A stretch of DNA of 10,847 bases from Bacillota bacterium. GTDB lineage: Bacteria; Bacillota; Dehalobacteriia; UBA4068. The stretch is from positions 1-10,847 of the forward strand of contig JAUMYD010000050.1 of assembly GCA_030528765.1 (NCBI GenBank), read 5' to 3'. Position numbers and translations under genes: made by a program. Below are positions 1 through 6,527 of this stretch, piece by piece (within the stretch, counting starts at the first letter, position 1; every line of letters begins with the position of its first letter). Below the pieces are notes generated by a model, which was not told where the DNA came from, ran no database searches, and saw only the letters and a list, made by a program, of their open reading frames with translations.

Positions 1-1133
1 CTTTCTATTTCTGCAATGTTCTTCTGGTCCTCATCCTGGGGATGAACGGAATGGCTTTGGTATACGATCTTTTCTCTCTATATGTGTTTCTGGAGGTTAC
101 TTCTCTTGCTGCTTTCATTCTGATTGCCCTGTATCGGGATGCCCGTGGCTTGGAAGGCTCTTTCAAATACCTGATGATGAGTTCTGTTGCTTCTGCCTTG
201 ATCCTGGTGGGGATTTCTCTGATTTTCCTGAACAACGGCTCCCTGCAATATGATGCTGTGGGAGAATATCTGGCTGATTGGGAAAGTGCCAGTAACCCCA
301 TTCTCATGCAGCTTGCTTTTATTATGTTGATCTCCGGCTTTTCTATTAAAGCTGGCGTTGCTCCCTTTCATGGATGGCTGCCGGATGCCTATCAAAGTGC
401 TCCCGCTGCAGTTTCCGTTATACTGGGCGGAATTGTTACAAAAATGGCCGGCGTTTATGCCATTGTCCGCTTGATGGGGGATTGGCTGGTGGAGGCTCCT
501 GTCGTGGGCATCGCCTTCATGCTTTTGGGGCTTTTCTCCATCATTTTGGGTTCCCTGTCTGCCGTTGGTTCGCACAATCTAAAGCGCGTGCTTGCTTTTT
601 CCAGCATCAGCCAAGTTGGCTATATTGTGCTGAGCGTATCCACCGGTTCTGCATTGGGTTTATTTGCTGCGATATTCCATTTTTTCAACCATACCATCTT
701 TAAGACTACGCTTTATGTGAATTCTGCGGCACTGGAAGCTCAATGCAAAACGATCATGCTGGAACGCCTGGGCGGCCTGCAAAAACAGATGCCTGTCACT
801 GCGATCAGCAATATCCTGGCCTTTCTCTCCACGGCGGGAATTCCGCCCCTTGCCGGCTTCTGGAGTAAACTGCTGATTATCATTGCAGTTTGGCAGACAC
901 ACGGTGGGATCGTAGCCGGCTTGGCTTTATTCTTTTCGATTTTTACCATCATCTATTTCCTTCTGGTACAGAGAAAGGTTTTCTTTGGTGCCAGCAGGGA
1001 GAGCCTGAAGGATGTAAAGGAAGCCCGTTTTCCGATCCGCCTTGCTTCTATCATTCTGAGCTGTATCACGGTGGGTGTTGGTTTTCTGTTCCCCTGGCTT
1101 CTGCGTTTCATGGAAGCCAATGCCTGGATTTAA
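1..1133 (+). CDS. Antiporter-like membrane subunit of group 4 hydrogenase (NuoN/MrpD/MbhH-like), 5' partial
   Basis: This is the ion-translocating membrane subunit of a complex-I-like hydrogenase, from the proton-conducting antiporter family (NuoL/M/N, MrpD, MbhH). The frame is open from base 3, and the codons before the ATG at 42 encode another stretch of hydrophobic helix that fits the family. The true start is therefore outside the window and about 376 C-terminal residues remain; family members usually have about 450-500. Family residues are visible. There is a Glu in the DLFSLYVFLEV segment (about residue 31 of the fragment) and a Lys in the IKAGVAPFHGWLPDAY helix (about 116). A Lys lies in HNLKRVLAFSS (about 194), a His/Lys pair in FNHTIFKTTL, and a Lys in GIPPLAGFWSKL (about 289). 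These are the buried charged residues used for H+ or Na+ transfer. The next gene starts 12 nt downstream. The sequence alone does not settle whether it is closer to NuoN or MrpD, or which ion it moves. Confidence 0.9.
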   Translation, partial: FYFCNVLLVLILGMNGMALVYDLFSLYVFLEVTSLAAFILIALYRDARGLEGSFKYLMMSSVASALILVGISLIFLNNGSLQYDAVGEYLADWESASNPILMQLAFIMLISGFSIKAGVAPFHGWLPDAYQSAPAAVSVILGGIVTKMAGVYAIVRLMGDWLVEAPVVGIAFMLLGLFSIILGSLSAVGSHNLKRVLAFSSISQVGYIVLSVSTGSALGLFAAIFHFFNHTIFKTTLYVNSAALEAQCKTIMLERLGGLQKQMPVTAISNILAFLSTAGIPPLAGFWSKLLIIIAVWQTHGGIVAGLALFFSIFTIIYFLLVQRKVFFGASRESLKDVKEARFPIRLASIILSCITVGVGFLFPWLLRFMEANAWI

Positions 1134-1138
1134 GGAGG
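1133..1138 (+). promoter_or_regulatory. Ribosome binding site that sets a TTG start
   Basis: AGGAGG begins in the last base of the preceding stop codon and ends 7 nt before the TTG at 1146. No ATG or GTG in this frame is equally well placed, so the strong site decides the TTG start of the NuoJ-like gene. Confidence 0.75.
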
Positions 1139-1145
1139 GGTAGAA

Positions 1146-1667
1146 TTGAGCAATGAGTTTATTCTGATTATCTGCATGCTGGCCATGCTTGTTTGCGGTG
1201 TGGTCGCAGCAATGTCCAGGAGCATGATCAAATCTGCGATAAGCCTGGCTGCGGTCAGCGTGGTCCTGTCGATCTTCATGTTTGTCATTGGTGCCACTTG
1301 GGCAGCCGTTTTCGAACTTTCTGTTTGTTCCGGACTGGTAACGGTTGTTTTCATCAGTGCCATCAGCCTGACCGAATCCAAGCAGGATGCCACTACCCAG
1401 CGAGCATTGCATCTTTCTCGTTTTGCCATGCTGCCGCTGCTCCTGATTCTGGTAGGCGCCTCCATCGTGGCTGTGATTCTTATGAATGGTTTTGAGATCG
1501 TTTCCACTGCCGATATTGCGGAGGCAGAGCAATCCTTCCGCAATGTATTCTGGAATCTTCGCCAGGCAGATATTCTGGGCCAGATCTTTGTGGTTTTGGT
1601 GGGAACCTTTGCCGTTGTCATTTTATTTAAAGATGGCACAGAACGGAAGAAAGAAAGGGGGAAATAG
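1146..1667 (+). CDS. NuoJ-like (MbhD/MbhE-like) hydrogenase membrane subunit
   Basis: This 173-residue protein has five predicted membrane segments (about 5-23, 30-48, 55-75, 96-115 and 145-163). The start is TTG, supported by a strong Shine-Dalgarno sequence 7 nt upstream. Size, topology and position before a NuoK-like gene fit the NuoJ family, which lies between the antiporter and the catalytic arm. Two local features look more like the Mrp/Mbh versions. A Glu in the third helix (E57, in AVFELSVCSGLVTVVF) corresponds to the acidic residue of the MbhD/MrpB-like domain. RQADILGQI near residue 140 resembles the RxxDTLGE motif of MbhE and the MrpA C-terminus. It can therefore be read as MbhD plus MbhE in one chain. 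The stop is 2 nt before the next gene. The NuoJ-like assignment is fairly secure; the Mbh comparison is from memory of the families. Confidence 0.8.
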   Translation: MSNEFILIICMLAMLVCGVVAAMSRSMIKSAISLAAVSVVLSIFMFVIGATWAAVFELSVCSGLVTVVFISAISLTESKQDATTQRALHLSRFAMLPLLLILVGASIVAVILMNGFEIVSTADIAEAEQSFRNVFWNLRQADILGQIFVVLVGTFAVVILFKDGTERKKERGK

Positions 1668-1669
1668 GC

Positions 1670-1978
1670 ATGACCCTGTTTACAATGGTAGCATTGCTGG
1701 TGGCCTTGCTTTTGATTTTTACCGGTGTCTATCTGCTGGTAAAAACTCATAATATGCTGCGCATCATCATTGCCATTGAAATAGTTATGAAAGCAATCAC
1801 CCTGCTACTGATCTTTGCCGGCCTGATGAACGGAAAGATGGCCCTGACACAATCCTTCATCATCACCGTAATTGTTATTGAAGTAGTTGTCGCCGTAGTG
1901 GCTGCCGGCGTTGCCATCAACCTCTACCGTCACAATGGCGATATGGAAATTTCCAGACTTAATAAGCTGAACGGTTAG
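1670..1978 (+). CDS. NuoK/MrpC-like hydrogenase membrane subunit
   Basis: This 102-residue protein has three membrane helices, the normal size for NuoK/MrpC/MbhG. Both functional glutamates of the family are visible. E37 lies in IAIEIVMKA (equivalent to E36 of E. coli NuoK) and E71 in VIVIEVVVA (equivalent to E72). They form part of the chain of charged residues through the membrane arm. The C-terminal NLYRHNGDMEISRLNKLNG matches the usual NuoK tail, where an LYR is followed by an acidic stretch and LxG. A purine-rich stretch (gaaagaaaggggg) lies just upstream, and the gap to the NuoJ-like stop is 2 nt. This subunit probably packs between the NuoJ-like and antiporter subunits. Confidence 0.9.
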   Translation: MTLFTMVALLVALLLIFTGVYLLVKTHNMLRIIIAIEIVMKAITLLLIFAGLMNGKMALTQSFIITVIVIEVVVAVVAAGVAINLYRHNGDMEISRLNKLNG

Positions 1979-1992
1979 GAGAGATATTTACT

Positions 1993-2316
1993 ATGGAAGG
2001 GAACTTCTTGCTGGCACCACCAATCGCCTTTCTGCTTCTTTTGTTGATTTGTGTAAGTGGTCTCTATTTTTCTTCTTCACTGTCTGCACATGGCAAGGAT
2101 ACCAAACGTAAATTCGAAGCCTACGCCTGCGGCCAGCGCAATGTTGTTCATAACGTGAGCCCGGATTACAGCCAGTTCTTTCCTTATGCCTTTTTCTTCA
2201 CGATCATGCATGTTCTTACGCTGATCATCGCAACGGCACCTGTGGAAGCTCTGACCCTGCCTCTTCTTTATGTAGTCGTGGGCATTCTGGCTTTGCTCAT
2301 CATCTTTCGGGGGTAA
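1993..2316 (+). CDS. NuoA-like membrane subunit of hydrogenase
   Basis: This 107-residue protein has three predicted membrane helices (about 9-31, 57-78 and 84-105), the size and topology of NuoA/ND3. The loop after helix 1 contains KFEAYACGQRN, matching the conserved (Y/P)ECG loop; the Cys is residue 46. In NuoA this loop lies beside the large and small subunits near the quinone cavity. The second helix differs from respiratory NuoA. The usual FDxExxFxxPW acidic motif is replaced by a segment reading MHVLTLIIATAP, so the acidic residues are missing. The gene follows the NuoK-like gene by 14 nt and overlaps the next start (TAATG). NuoA homologues are not part of the best-known Ech or Hyc hydrogenases, so its presence here is notable. 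Family call is good; its exact role is inferred. Confidence 0.8.
   Translation: MEGNFLLAPPIAFLLLLLICVSGLYFSSSLSAHGKDTKRKFEAYACGQRNVVHNVSPDYSQFFPYAFFFTIMHVLTLIIATAPVEALTLPLLYVVVGILALLIIFRG
2309..2313 (+). promoter_or_regulatory. Ribosome binding site bearing on the start of the small-subunit gene
   Basis: A GGGGG run lies at the end of the NuoA-like gene. It is only 2 nt from the ATG at 2316 but 8 nt from the in-frame ATG at 2322. The second ATG, two codons downstream, may thus be the real start. The protein would differ by two residues. Confidence 0.4.
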
Positions 2317-2774
2317 TGCAGATGACAAAGAATTTAATCGAACGTGCGGTAGATTGGGGCCGCAGAAAATCACCTTGGATCATTCATTTCAATGCCGGTG
2401 CCTGCAATGGCTGCGATATTGAAGTTGTTGATGCCCTGACGCCCCGCTTTGATGTTGAACGCCTAGGAATGTTGCAACAGGGTACCCCCAGACATGCGGA
2501 TATTCTGGTCTGCACAGGTGCGGTGACACTGCAGACGCGTGACCGCCTGAAACAGATCTATAACCAAATGCCAGAACCAAAATTTGTTATTGCGGTGGGC
2601 AGCTGTGCCTGCACCGGTGGGATTTTTGATGGCTGCTATTGCATCAATGGCGGCGTGGATTCTGTTGTTCCGGTGGATGCCTATCTTCCGGGCTGTGCAG
2701 CCCGCCCGGAGGCGATCATTGATGTGGTCAATAAGCTTCTGGCCAGCTGGGAAGCCAGCCAAAAAAAGGAATAG
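2316..2774 (+). CDS. [NiFe] hydrogenase small subunit (NuoB-like, group 4)
   Basis: This 152-residue electron-transfer subunit carries the [4Fe-4S] cluster next to the NiFe site. The four ligands are in place: C30 and C33 in the CNGCD motif followed by E36, C97 in GSCAC, and C127 in PGC. Length is as expected for the short NuoB-like small subunits of group 4 hydrogenases, which lack the extra cluster domain of uptake enzymes. No signal peptide is visible, so it faces the cytoplasm. Oddities are PGCAARPE where the family usually has PGCPPRPE, and several additional cysteines (C66, C99, C107, C109). Start: ATG at 2316 overlaps the previous stop; the ATG at 2322 is the alternative with better ribosome-site spacing. 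The NuoC-like gene follows by 13 nt. Confidence 0.93.
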   Translation: MQMTKNLIERAVDWGRRKSPWIIHFNAGACNGCDIEVVDALTPRFDVERLGMLQQGTPRHADILVCTGAVTLQTRDRLKQIYNQMPEPKFVIAVGSCACTGGIFDGCYCINGGVDSVVPVDAYLPGCAARPEAIIDVVNKLLASWEASQKKE

Positions 2775-2787
2775 GAGGGGATACCGC

Positions 2788-3303
2788 ATGAATGCGGAAG
2801 AAAAAATTGTTGCCAAAATTCTGGAACGATTCCCCGTTCTGGAGGGGCATGTTTCCATCCAGAGAAATCAGCGTGTTGTTGTAGATTACCTGGTTCGCCG
2901 GGATTTTGAAAAGGTTTTGGATTTCCTGGCCCAAAGCGCCGGCTTTACGACCTTCCATCTGGTGATTGGTGTTGATAACGGCGACAACCTGGGCTTTATC
3001 TATGTATTGTCAAACGAGGAGAATGTGCTGATTTTTGTTAAACAGAAGGCCCCTAAGGCCAGGCCGAATATCAAATCGATCTGCAGCATTTTCCCCAATG
3101 CCCTGTGGCATGAGCGGGAGCTGGTGGATCTTTTTGGGGCAGTTGTGGAGGAGCTTCCGCCCGGCCCCAGGTACCCCTTACCCGACCTCTGGCCGGCAGG
3201 GAACTACCCCATGCGCAAAGAATGGAACCCTGCTTACCTCGATAAAAAAACTATGACATATAGACCACCGACAGCTCCGGCAGAAGGAGGGGAGAGCAAA
3301 TGA
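2788..3303 (+). CDS. NuoC-like hydrogenase subunit (30-kDa subunit family)
   Basis: This 171-residue soluble subunit belongs to the complex I 30-kDa family and supports the large subunit on the cytoplasmic side. The diagnostic signature is near residues 110-150: NALWHERELVDLFG, then a Pro-rich linker, then NYPMRKEWNP, matching the W-x-ERE-x-x-DLFG ... PLRK pattern of NuoC. The frame is open back to 2584, but that part overlaps the small-subunit gene. The ATG at 2788 has AGGAGG ending about 9 nt upstream (2773-2778) and gives the normal family length, so it is chosen. The C-terminal tail (about 20 residues, Pro/Ala/Gly-rich) has no family signature. The stop overlaps the start of the large-subunit gene (ATGA), suggesting translational coupling. 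Confidence 0.9.
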   Translation: MNAEEKIVAKILERFPVLEGHVSIQRNQRVVVDYLVRRDFEKVLDFLAQSAGFTTFHLVIGVDNGDNLGFIYVLSNEENVLIFVKQKAPKARPNIKSICSIFPNALWHERELVDLFGAVVEELPPGPRYPLPDLWPAGNYPMRKEWNPAYLDKKTMTYRPPTAPAEGGESK

Positions 3304-4526
3304 ACCAGCGCATCACGATTCCGATTGGCCCACAGCATCCTTCCTTAAAGGAGCCGGGCTGCTTTACCATCACACTTGAAGGCGAAAAAGTAGTGGGTGC
3401 CGTGGTTGGCGTAGGCTACAATCATCGCGGTTTGGAAAAAGCCTGCGAAGCCAGGACCTATGTCCAGAATATGTACCTGATAGAACGGGTCTGCGGGATC
3501 TGCTCGCATACGCATAGCACAGCATTTTGCCAAGCTGTTGAAGAGCTGGCCGGTGTTCAGATCAGCCGCAGGGCCGCTTATATCCGGGTAATCATGGCAG
3601 AGCTGGAGCGGCTGCATAGCCATCTGCTCTGGCTGGGGGTTGCAGGCCATGAAATCGGCTTCGATACCCTGCTGATGTATTCCTGGCGAGACAGAGAAAG
3701 AGTTCTGGATACCCTGGCTTTGTTGGGCGGGAACCGTGTCAATTATGGAATCAATACCATTGGCGGTGTACGACGGGATATCGATAAGGAAGAAAGCCAT
3801 GAAATCCGCAGGATGCTGGATTTCATCGAAGAAGAGGACAAATATTATATTGATCTCACTCTGCATGATAGCACCCTAGCAGCCCGCCTGGGCGGTATTG
3901 GCAAGCTGGATCATGAAGATGCGCTGCGCCTTGGGGCAGTAGGCCCCGTTGCCAGAGCTTCTTCTGTTGCATCCGATGTGCGTGTCGTTGAAAATTATGC
4001 AGCTTATAATGAATTTCCTATGGAAATCGTCACCGATGACCATTCCGATGTTTTCGGCCGCGCCGTGGTTCGCGTGAAAGAAATCATGGAGAGCATTAAG
4101 CTGATCCGCTTCGGTCTGGATAACTTGCCGGAAGGAGAGCTTAAAGTCAATGTACCCCGCAGGATTCCGGAAGGTGAGGTTCTCAGCAGAACAGAGGCGC
4201 CCCGTGGAGAAGATATCCATTATGTAAGAAGCAATGGTACGGACAAGCCTGATCGGGTACGGGTGCGCGCTGCTTCAGAAGCAAACTGGCACAGTGTTGC
4301 CCATATGCTGGAAGGGGATTATTTGGCTGATGTACCGATTATCATCGCAGCAATTGACCCCTGCTATTCCTGCACGGATCGGGCAATCGTCTTGGATCAC
4401 CGGGATACGGGTCATCAGCATATCCTGGATTGGGAGGCTCTGCGCCGATACAGCGTTGATTTCTATCGTGAAAAGGGCTTTGATCCGCAACGGATCAAGT
4501 TCAGGGAGCGGAAAATAATTCGCTGA
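3300..4526 (+). CDS. [NiFe] hydrogenase large catalytic subunit (NuoD-like, group 4)
   Basis: This 408-residue subunit holds the Ni-Fe(CN)2CO centre. It catalyses 2H+ + 2e- <-> H2, with electrons from or to ferredoxin via the small and NuoI-like subunits. Both cysteine pairs that bind the metal are intact: C65 and C68 in ERVCGICSHTHS, and C355 and C358 in DPCYSCTDR. Respiratory NuoD proteins have lost these cysteines, so this is a hydrogenase. The HRGLEK segment near residue 42-47 and the absence of a signal peptide fit group 4. After R361 there is a 47-residue tail. In E. coli HycE cleavage follows the equivalent Arg of the same kind of motif, so maturation here probably removes A362-R408, using the peptidase at the end of the operon. 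The start overlaps the NuoC stop and is preceded by AGGAGG. Confidence 0.95.
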   Translation: MNQRITIPIGPQHPSLKEPGCFTITLEGEKVVGAVVGVGYNHRGLEKACEARTYVQNMYLIERVCGICSHTHSTAFCQAVEELAGVQISRRAAYIRVIMAELERLHSHLLWLGVAGHEIGFDTLLMYSWRDRERVLDTLALLGGNRVNYGINTIGGVRRDIDKEESHEIRRMLDFIEEEDKYYIDLTLHDSTLAARLGGIGKLDHEDALRLGAVGPVARASSVASDVRVVENYAAYNEFPMEIVTDDHSDVFGRAVVRVKEIMESIKLIRFGLDNLPEGELKVNVPRRIPEGEVLSRTEAPRGEDIHYVRSNGTDKPDRVRVRAASEANWHSVAHMLEGDYLADVPIIIAAIDPCYSCTDRAIVLDHRDTGHQHILDWEALRRYSVDFYREKGFDPQRIKFRERKIIR

Positions 4527-4532
4527 TTTTTC

Positions 4533-4538
4533 AGGAGG
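4533..4538 (+). promoter_or_regulatory. Ribosome binding site deciding the NuoH-like start
   Basis: AGGAGG abuts the ATG at 4539 directly, which leaves no spacer, but is 6 nt from the in-frame ATG at 4545. The second ATG is therefore the likely start. Confidence 0.65.
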
Positions 4539-4544
4539 ATGCTT

Positions 4545-5477
4545 ATGATTTCAGGGCTTTTTCATATCCTTGTTTTTCCGGGCTTATTGTTCCTTATTGC
4601 CTATTCCTTATTTTTCAGCTTTATGGATCGAAAGATTTATGCTCGCTTGCAGAACCGTATCGGCCCGCATTGGTATCAGCCGCTCGCTGATTTTCTGAAG
4701 CTGCTGGGTAAGGAAGCCATTGTTCCGGATCATGCTGCAAAGAAGATTTTTGCGCTGCTGCCCGTTCTTTCTCTGGTAGCGATCACTGTTTCTTATCTAT
4801 ATATTCCAACCGTTCAGCCGCAGTCTCTTTATCCTTTCGATGGGGACCTGATCGTGATCCTGTATTTGCTGGCGATCCCCACGGTCTGCTTCTTTCTGGC
4901 GGGCTGGTATTCCACCAGTGTGTTCGCCACGATTGGTTCCGTCCGTGCCCTGACGCAGCTCTTTTCCTATGAAGTCCCGCTTTTCATGGCCTTTTTGGCA
5001 CCGGCTTTGTTGGCTGACACCTGGTCTCTTTCCGGGATTTCCGCTTACTATAGTGCGCACCCACTTTATCTGCTGATTAATCTTCCCGCTTTCCTGGTAG
5101 CCATTGTTGCCTGCCAGGGAAAACTGGAACGCGTGCCCTTTGACCTTTCGGAAGCAGAGACAGAGCTGGCCTCCGGCACCTTCGTAGAATATAGCGGTCG
5201 CTATTATGCCATTTTCCGCCTGGCCATCGATTGCGAGCTGGTGGTTGTTGCTTCCCTTATTGTTGCAGTTTTCATGCCGCAGCAGGCGGATTCCATTGTT
5301 CTCGGGTTTCTCTTCTATGTTATAGAGACCATGATCGTACTTTTCATCTTAGCCTTGATCCGTACGATCATGGCACGTGTGCGCATTGAGCAAATGGTTG
5401 ACCTTTGCTGGAAATATTTAACGCCCGTTGCATTGGTGCAGATCATTTTGAATCTGTTTCTGAAAGGAGTGCTCTAA
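4545..5477 (+). CDS. NuoH-like membrane subunit of hydrogenase (HycD/EchB/MbhM family)
   Basis: This 310-residue protein has about eight hydrophobic segments. It anchors the hydrogenase module in the membrane and forms the start of the charge-transfer path. Family motifs are clear. LQNRIGPHWYQPLADFLKLL with KE follows at residues 35-57. FATIGSVRALTQLFSYEVP lies in the middle. PFDLSEAETELASGTFVEYSG begins near P198 and includes E203 and E205; this is the acidic loop facing the catalytic module. Length is close to that of NuoH/HycD. The ATG at 4539 is in frame but has no spacer from the ribosome site; using it would add two residues. The gene starts 18 nt after the large-subunit stop and ends 2 nt before the ferredoxin-like subunit. 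Confidence 0.92.
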   Translation: MISGLFHILVFPGLLFLIAYSLFFSFMDRKIYARLQNRIGPHWYQPLADFLKLLGKEAIVPDHAAKKIFALLPVLSLVAITVSYLYIPTVQPQSLYPFDGDLIVILYLLAIPTVCFFLAGWYSTSVFATIGSVRALTQLFSYEVPLFMAFLAPALLADTWSLSGISAYYSAHPLYLLINLPAFLVAIVACQGKLERVPFDLSEAETELASGTFVEYSGRYYAIFRLAIDCELVVVASLIVAVFMPQQADSIVLGFLFYVIETMIVLFILALIRTIMARVRIEQMVDLCWKYLTPVALVQIILNLFLKGVL

Positions 5478-5479
5478 AC

Positions 5480-5842
5480 ATGAAAAATGGGCCCGGGCTG
5501 ATTGCTGGCATGGCTTTAAAGCATCTCTTCAAAAAGCCGGCAACGATTTCCTATCCCAATACACCTTTGGATATTGAAGCGCACTATCGCGGGCGCCTGG
5601 TCTACAATTCTGAGCATTGCATAGGCTGCAATCTCTGCGTTAAAGATTGTCCGGCTGGCGCAATCAAAATCCTCAATGTGGGCACCAAAGATGAAAAAAA
5701 ATTCGAATGCCATTTAAACGTGGGTCACTGCATTTTTTGTGCGCAATGCGTGGATAGTTGCCGTCGCGGATGCCTGTCCTTCTCCCAGAATGTGGAGCTG
5801 GGCGTTCTGAAAAAGGATGATCTGAAGGTCGTGATGGAATGA
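5480..5842 (+). CDS. NuoI-like 2x[4Fe-4S] ferredoxin-like subunit of hydrogenase
   Basis: This 120-residue polyferredoxin subunit passes electrons between soluble ferredoxin and the small-subunit cluster. There are two binding motifs: C47-x2-C50-x2-C53-x3-C57-P, and C84-x2-C87-x2-C90-x3-C94. The second lacks the usual proline after the last Cys and reads CRRG. An extra cysteine (C77) sits between the motifs. The N-terminal part, with an aromatic/proline segment leading to HYRGRL, matches the NuoI pattern ending in (F/Y)RGR that lies along the membrane arm. The frame is open upstream to 5405 inside the NuoH-like gene. The ATG at 5480, with AAAGGAGT 9 nt upstream and a normal length, is chosen. 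No diaphorase genes (NuoE/F/G) are in the window, fitting ferredoxin rather than NADH as partner. The stop overlaps the next start (ATGA). Confidence 0.93.
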   Translation: MKNGPGLIAGMALKHLFKKPATISYPNTPLDIEAHYRGRLVYNSEHCIGCNLCVKDCPAGAIKILNVGTKDEKKFECHLNVGHCIFCAQCVDSCRRGCLSFSQNVELGVLKKDDLKVVME

Positions 5843-6321
5843 GCTGGAAAGCGGAATTGGAACAACTTTTTTCCGACAAGGAAAGAGTTGCTGTTCTGGG
5901 TGCAGGCTCTGTTCTCTGCGGAGATGATGCTGCCGGTATGCTGGTGGCAGCGGAACTGAACGAAAAGATACCAGGGAATTGTAGCCTGCTTGCCCTGGAA
6001 GGGAGCACTGCACCGGAGAATTTCTGCGGCGTGCTGCGGGACTACCGTCCGGACTTGATTTTATTGCTTGACGCAGCCTATATGGAAACAGCTGTGGCAG
6101 AGATTCGTTTTTTGGATCCTGCCGGAATCAAAGGTATAAATTTTTCAACCCACATGCTCCCTCTGTCAGTTTTGGTTGATTATCTTCGGGAAGAAACCTC
6201 TGCCGATGTTGCTGTGATCGGCATTCAGCCCGGCTCTACGGATTTCGATACAGCACCTTCTCCGGAAGTGCAGGAGGCTTGCCATCAACTCTGTGACGCA
6301 ATTTTGTCCGCTTGCCAATGA
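5839..6321 (+). CDS. Hydrogenase maturation peptidase (HycI-type)
   Basis: This 160-residue cytoplasmic endopeptidase removes the C-terminal tail of a [NiFe] large subunit after nickel insertion. HycI family motifs are present: a GAGSVLCGDDAAG glycine/aspartate loop, EGSTAPENF, DAAYMETA, STHMLPLSVLVDYL and IGIQP. The nickel-sensing residues known from E. coli HycI (D16, D62, H90) correspond to D30, D78 and H105. Length matches HycI (about 156). The ATG overlaps the stop of the NuoI-like gene (ATGA), so it is translated as the last gene of the operon. The likely substrate is the large subunit at 3300-4526, whose tail begins after DPCYSCTDR. A hairpin lies 15 nt after the stop. Confidence 0.93.
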   Translation: MSWKAELEQLFSDKERVAVLGAGSVLCGDDAAGMLVAAELNEKIPGNCSLLALEGSTAPENFCGVLRDYRPDLILLLDAAYMETAVAEIRFLDPAGIKGINFSTHMLPLSVLVDYLREETSADVAVIGIQPGSTDFDTAPSPEVQEACHQLCDAILSACQ

Positions 6322-6336
6322 ATACGTAAAATTTTG

Positions 6337-6375
6337 AAAGGCAGCAAGCTGTTATCATTCCAGCTTGCTGCCTTT
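6337..6375 (+). terminator. Hairpin terminator closing the hydrogenase operon
   Basis: A perfect 15-bp inverted repeat is formed by AAAGGCAGCAAGCTG (6337-6351) and its exact complement (6361-6375), with a 9-nt loop. The right arm ends in CCTTT followed by CTT, so the T tract is short (TTTCTT). It sits 15 nt after the peptidase stop and before a new promoter, which suits an intrinsic terminator. The weak T tract means some read-through into the next unit is possible. Confidence 0.75.
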
Positions 6376-6432
6376 CTTGATAAGTGTCAATTTTTACAAT
6401 ATTCTTGAAGATAGGCAAACTCCTTTTTCTTA

Positions 6433-6441
6433 TGGTATACT
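6433..6441 (+). promoter_or_regulatory. Probable extended -10 promoter for the korDABC-type operon
   Basis: TGG TATACT matches the TGn-TATAAT extended -10 pattern in an AT-rich gap between the hairpin and the ferredoxin gene. No good -35 box lies 17 nt upstream (AGGCAA). A TTGAAG at 6405 is too far away (25 nt). The predicted RNA start is near 6448, giving a pyrimidine-rich leader of about 96 nt before the GTG start at 6544. I see no riboswitch-like fold in the leader. Confidence 0.5.
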
Positions 6442-6527
6442 ATATTCGTGTGTGTATTCTATTCTTATTCTCTATTTTAAAGCGGTATCAGCATTTTTCT
6501 TTTACTAATGTTTATTCAATATATCTT

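Noticed and set aside
1130..1750. Minus-strand frame of 206 codons opposite the NuoJ-like gene
   Set aside because: It lies across two well-supported plus-strand genes and has low-complexity, motif-free sequence.
1..1978. Stand-alone Mrp Na+/H+ antiporter
   Set aside because: The antiporter-like, NuoJ-like and NuoK-like genes run without a break into hydrogenase subunit genes in one tight operon.
2584..2787. Upstream extension of the NuoC-like frame
   Set aside because: It overlaps the small-subunit gene, and the ATG at 2788 has a strong ribosome site and gives the normal family length.
1..6321. Operon for respiratory complex I (NADH:quinone oxidoreductase)
   Set aside because: The large subunit keeps both CxxC Ni-ligand pairs, a maturation peptidase is present, and no nuoE/F/G gene is seen, so it is a hydrogenase.
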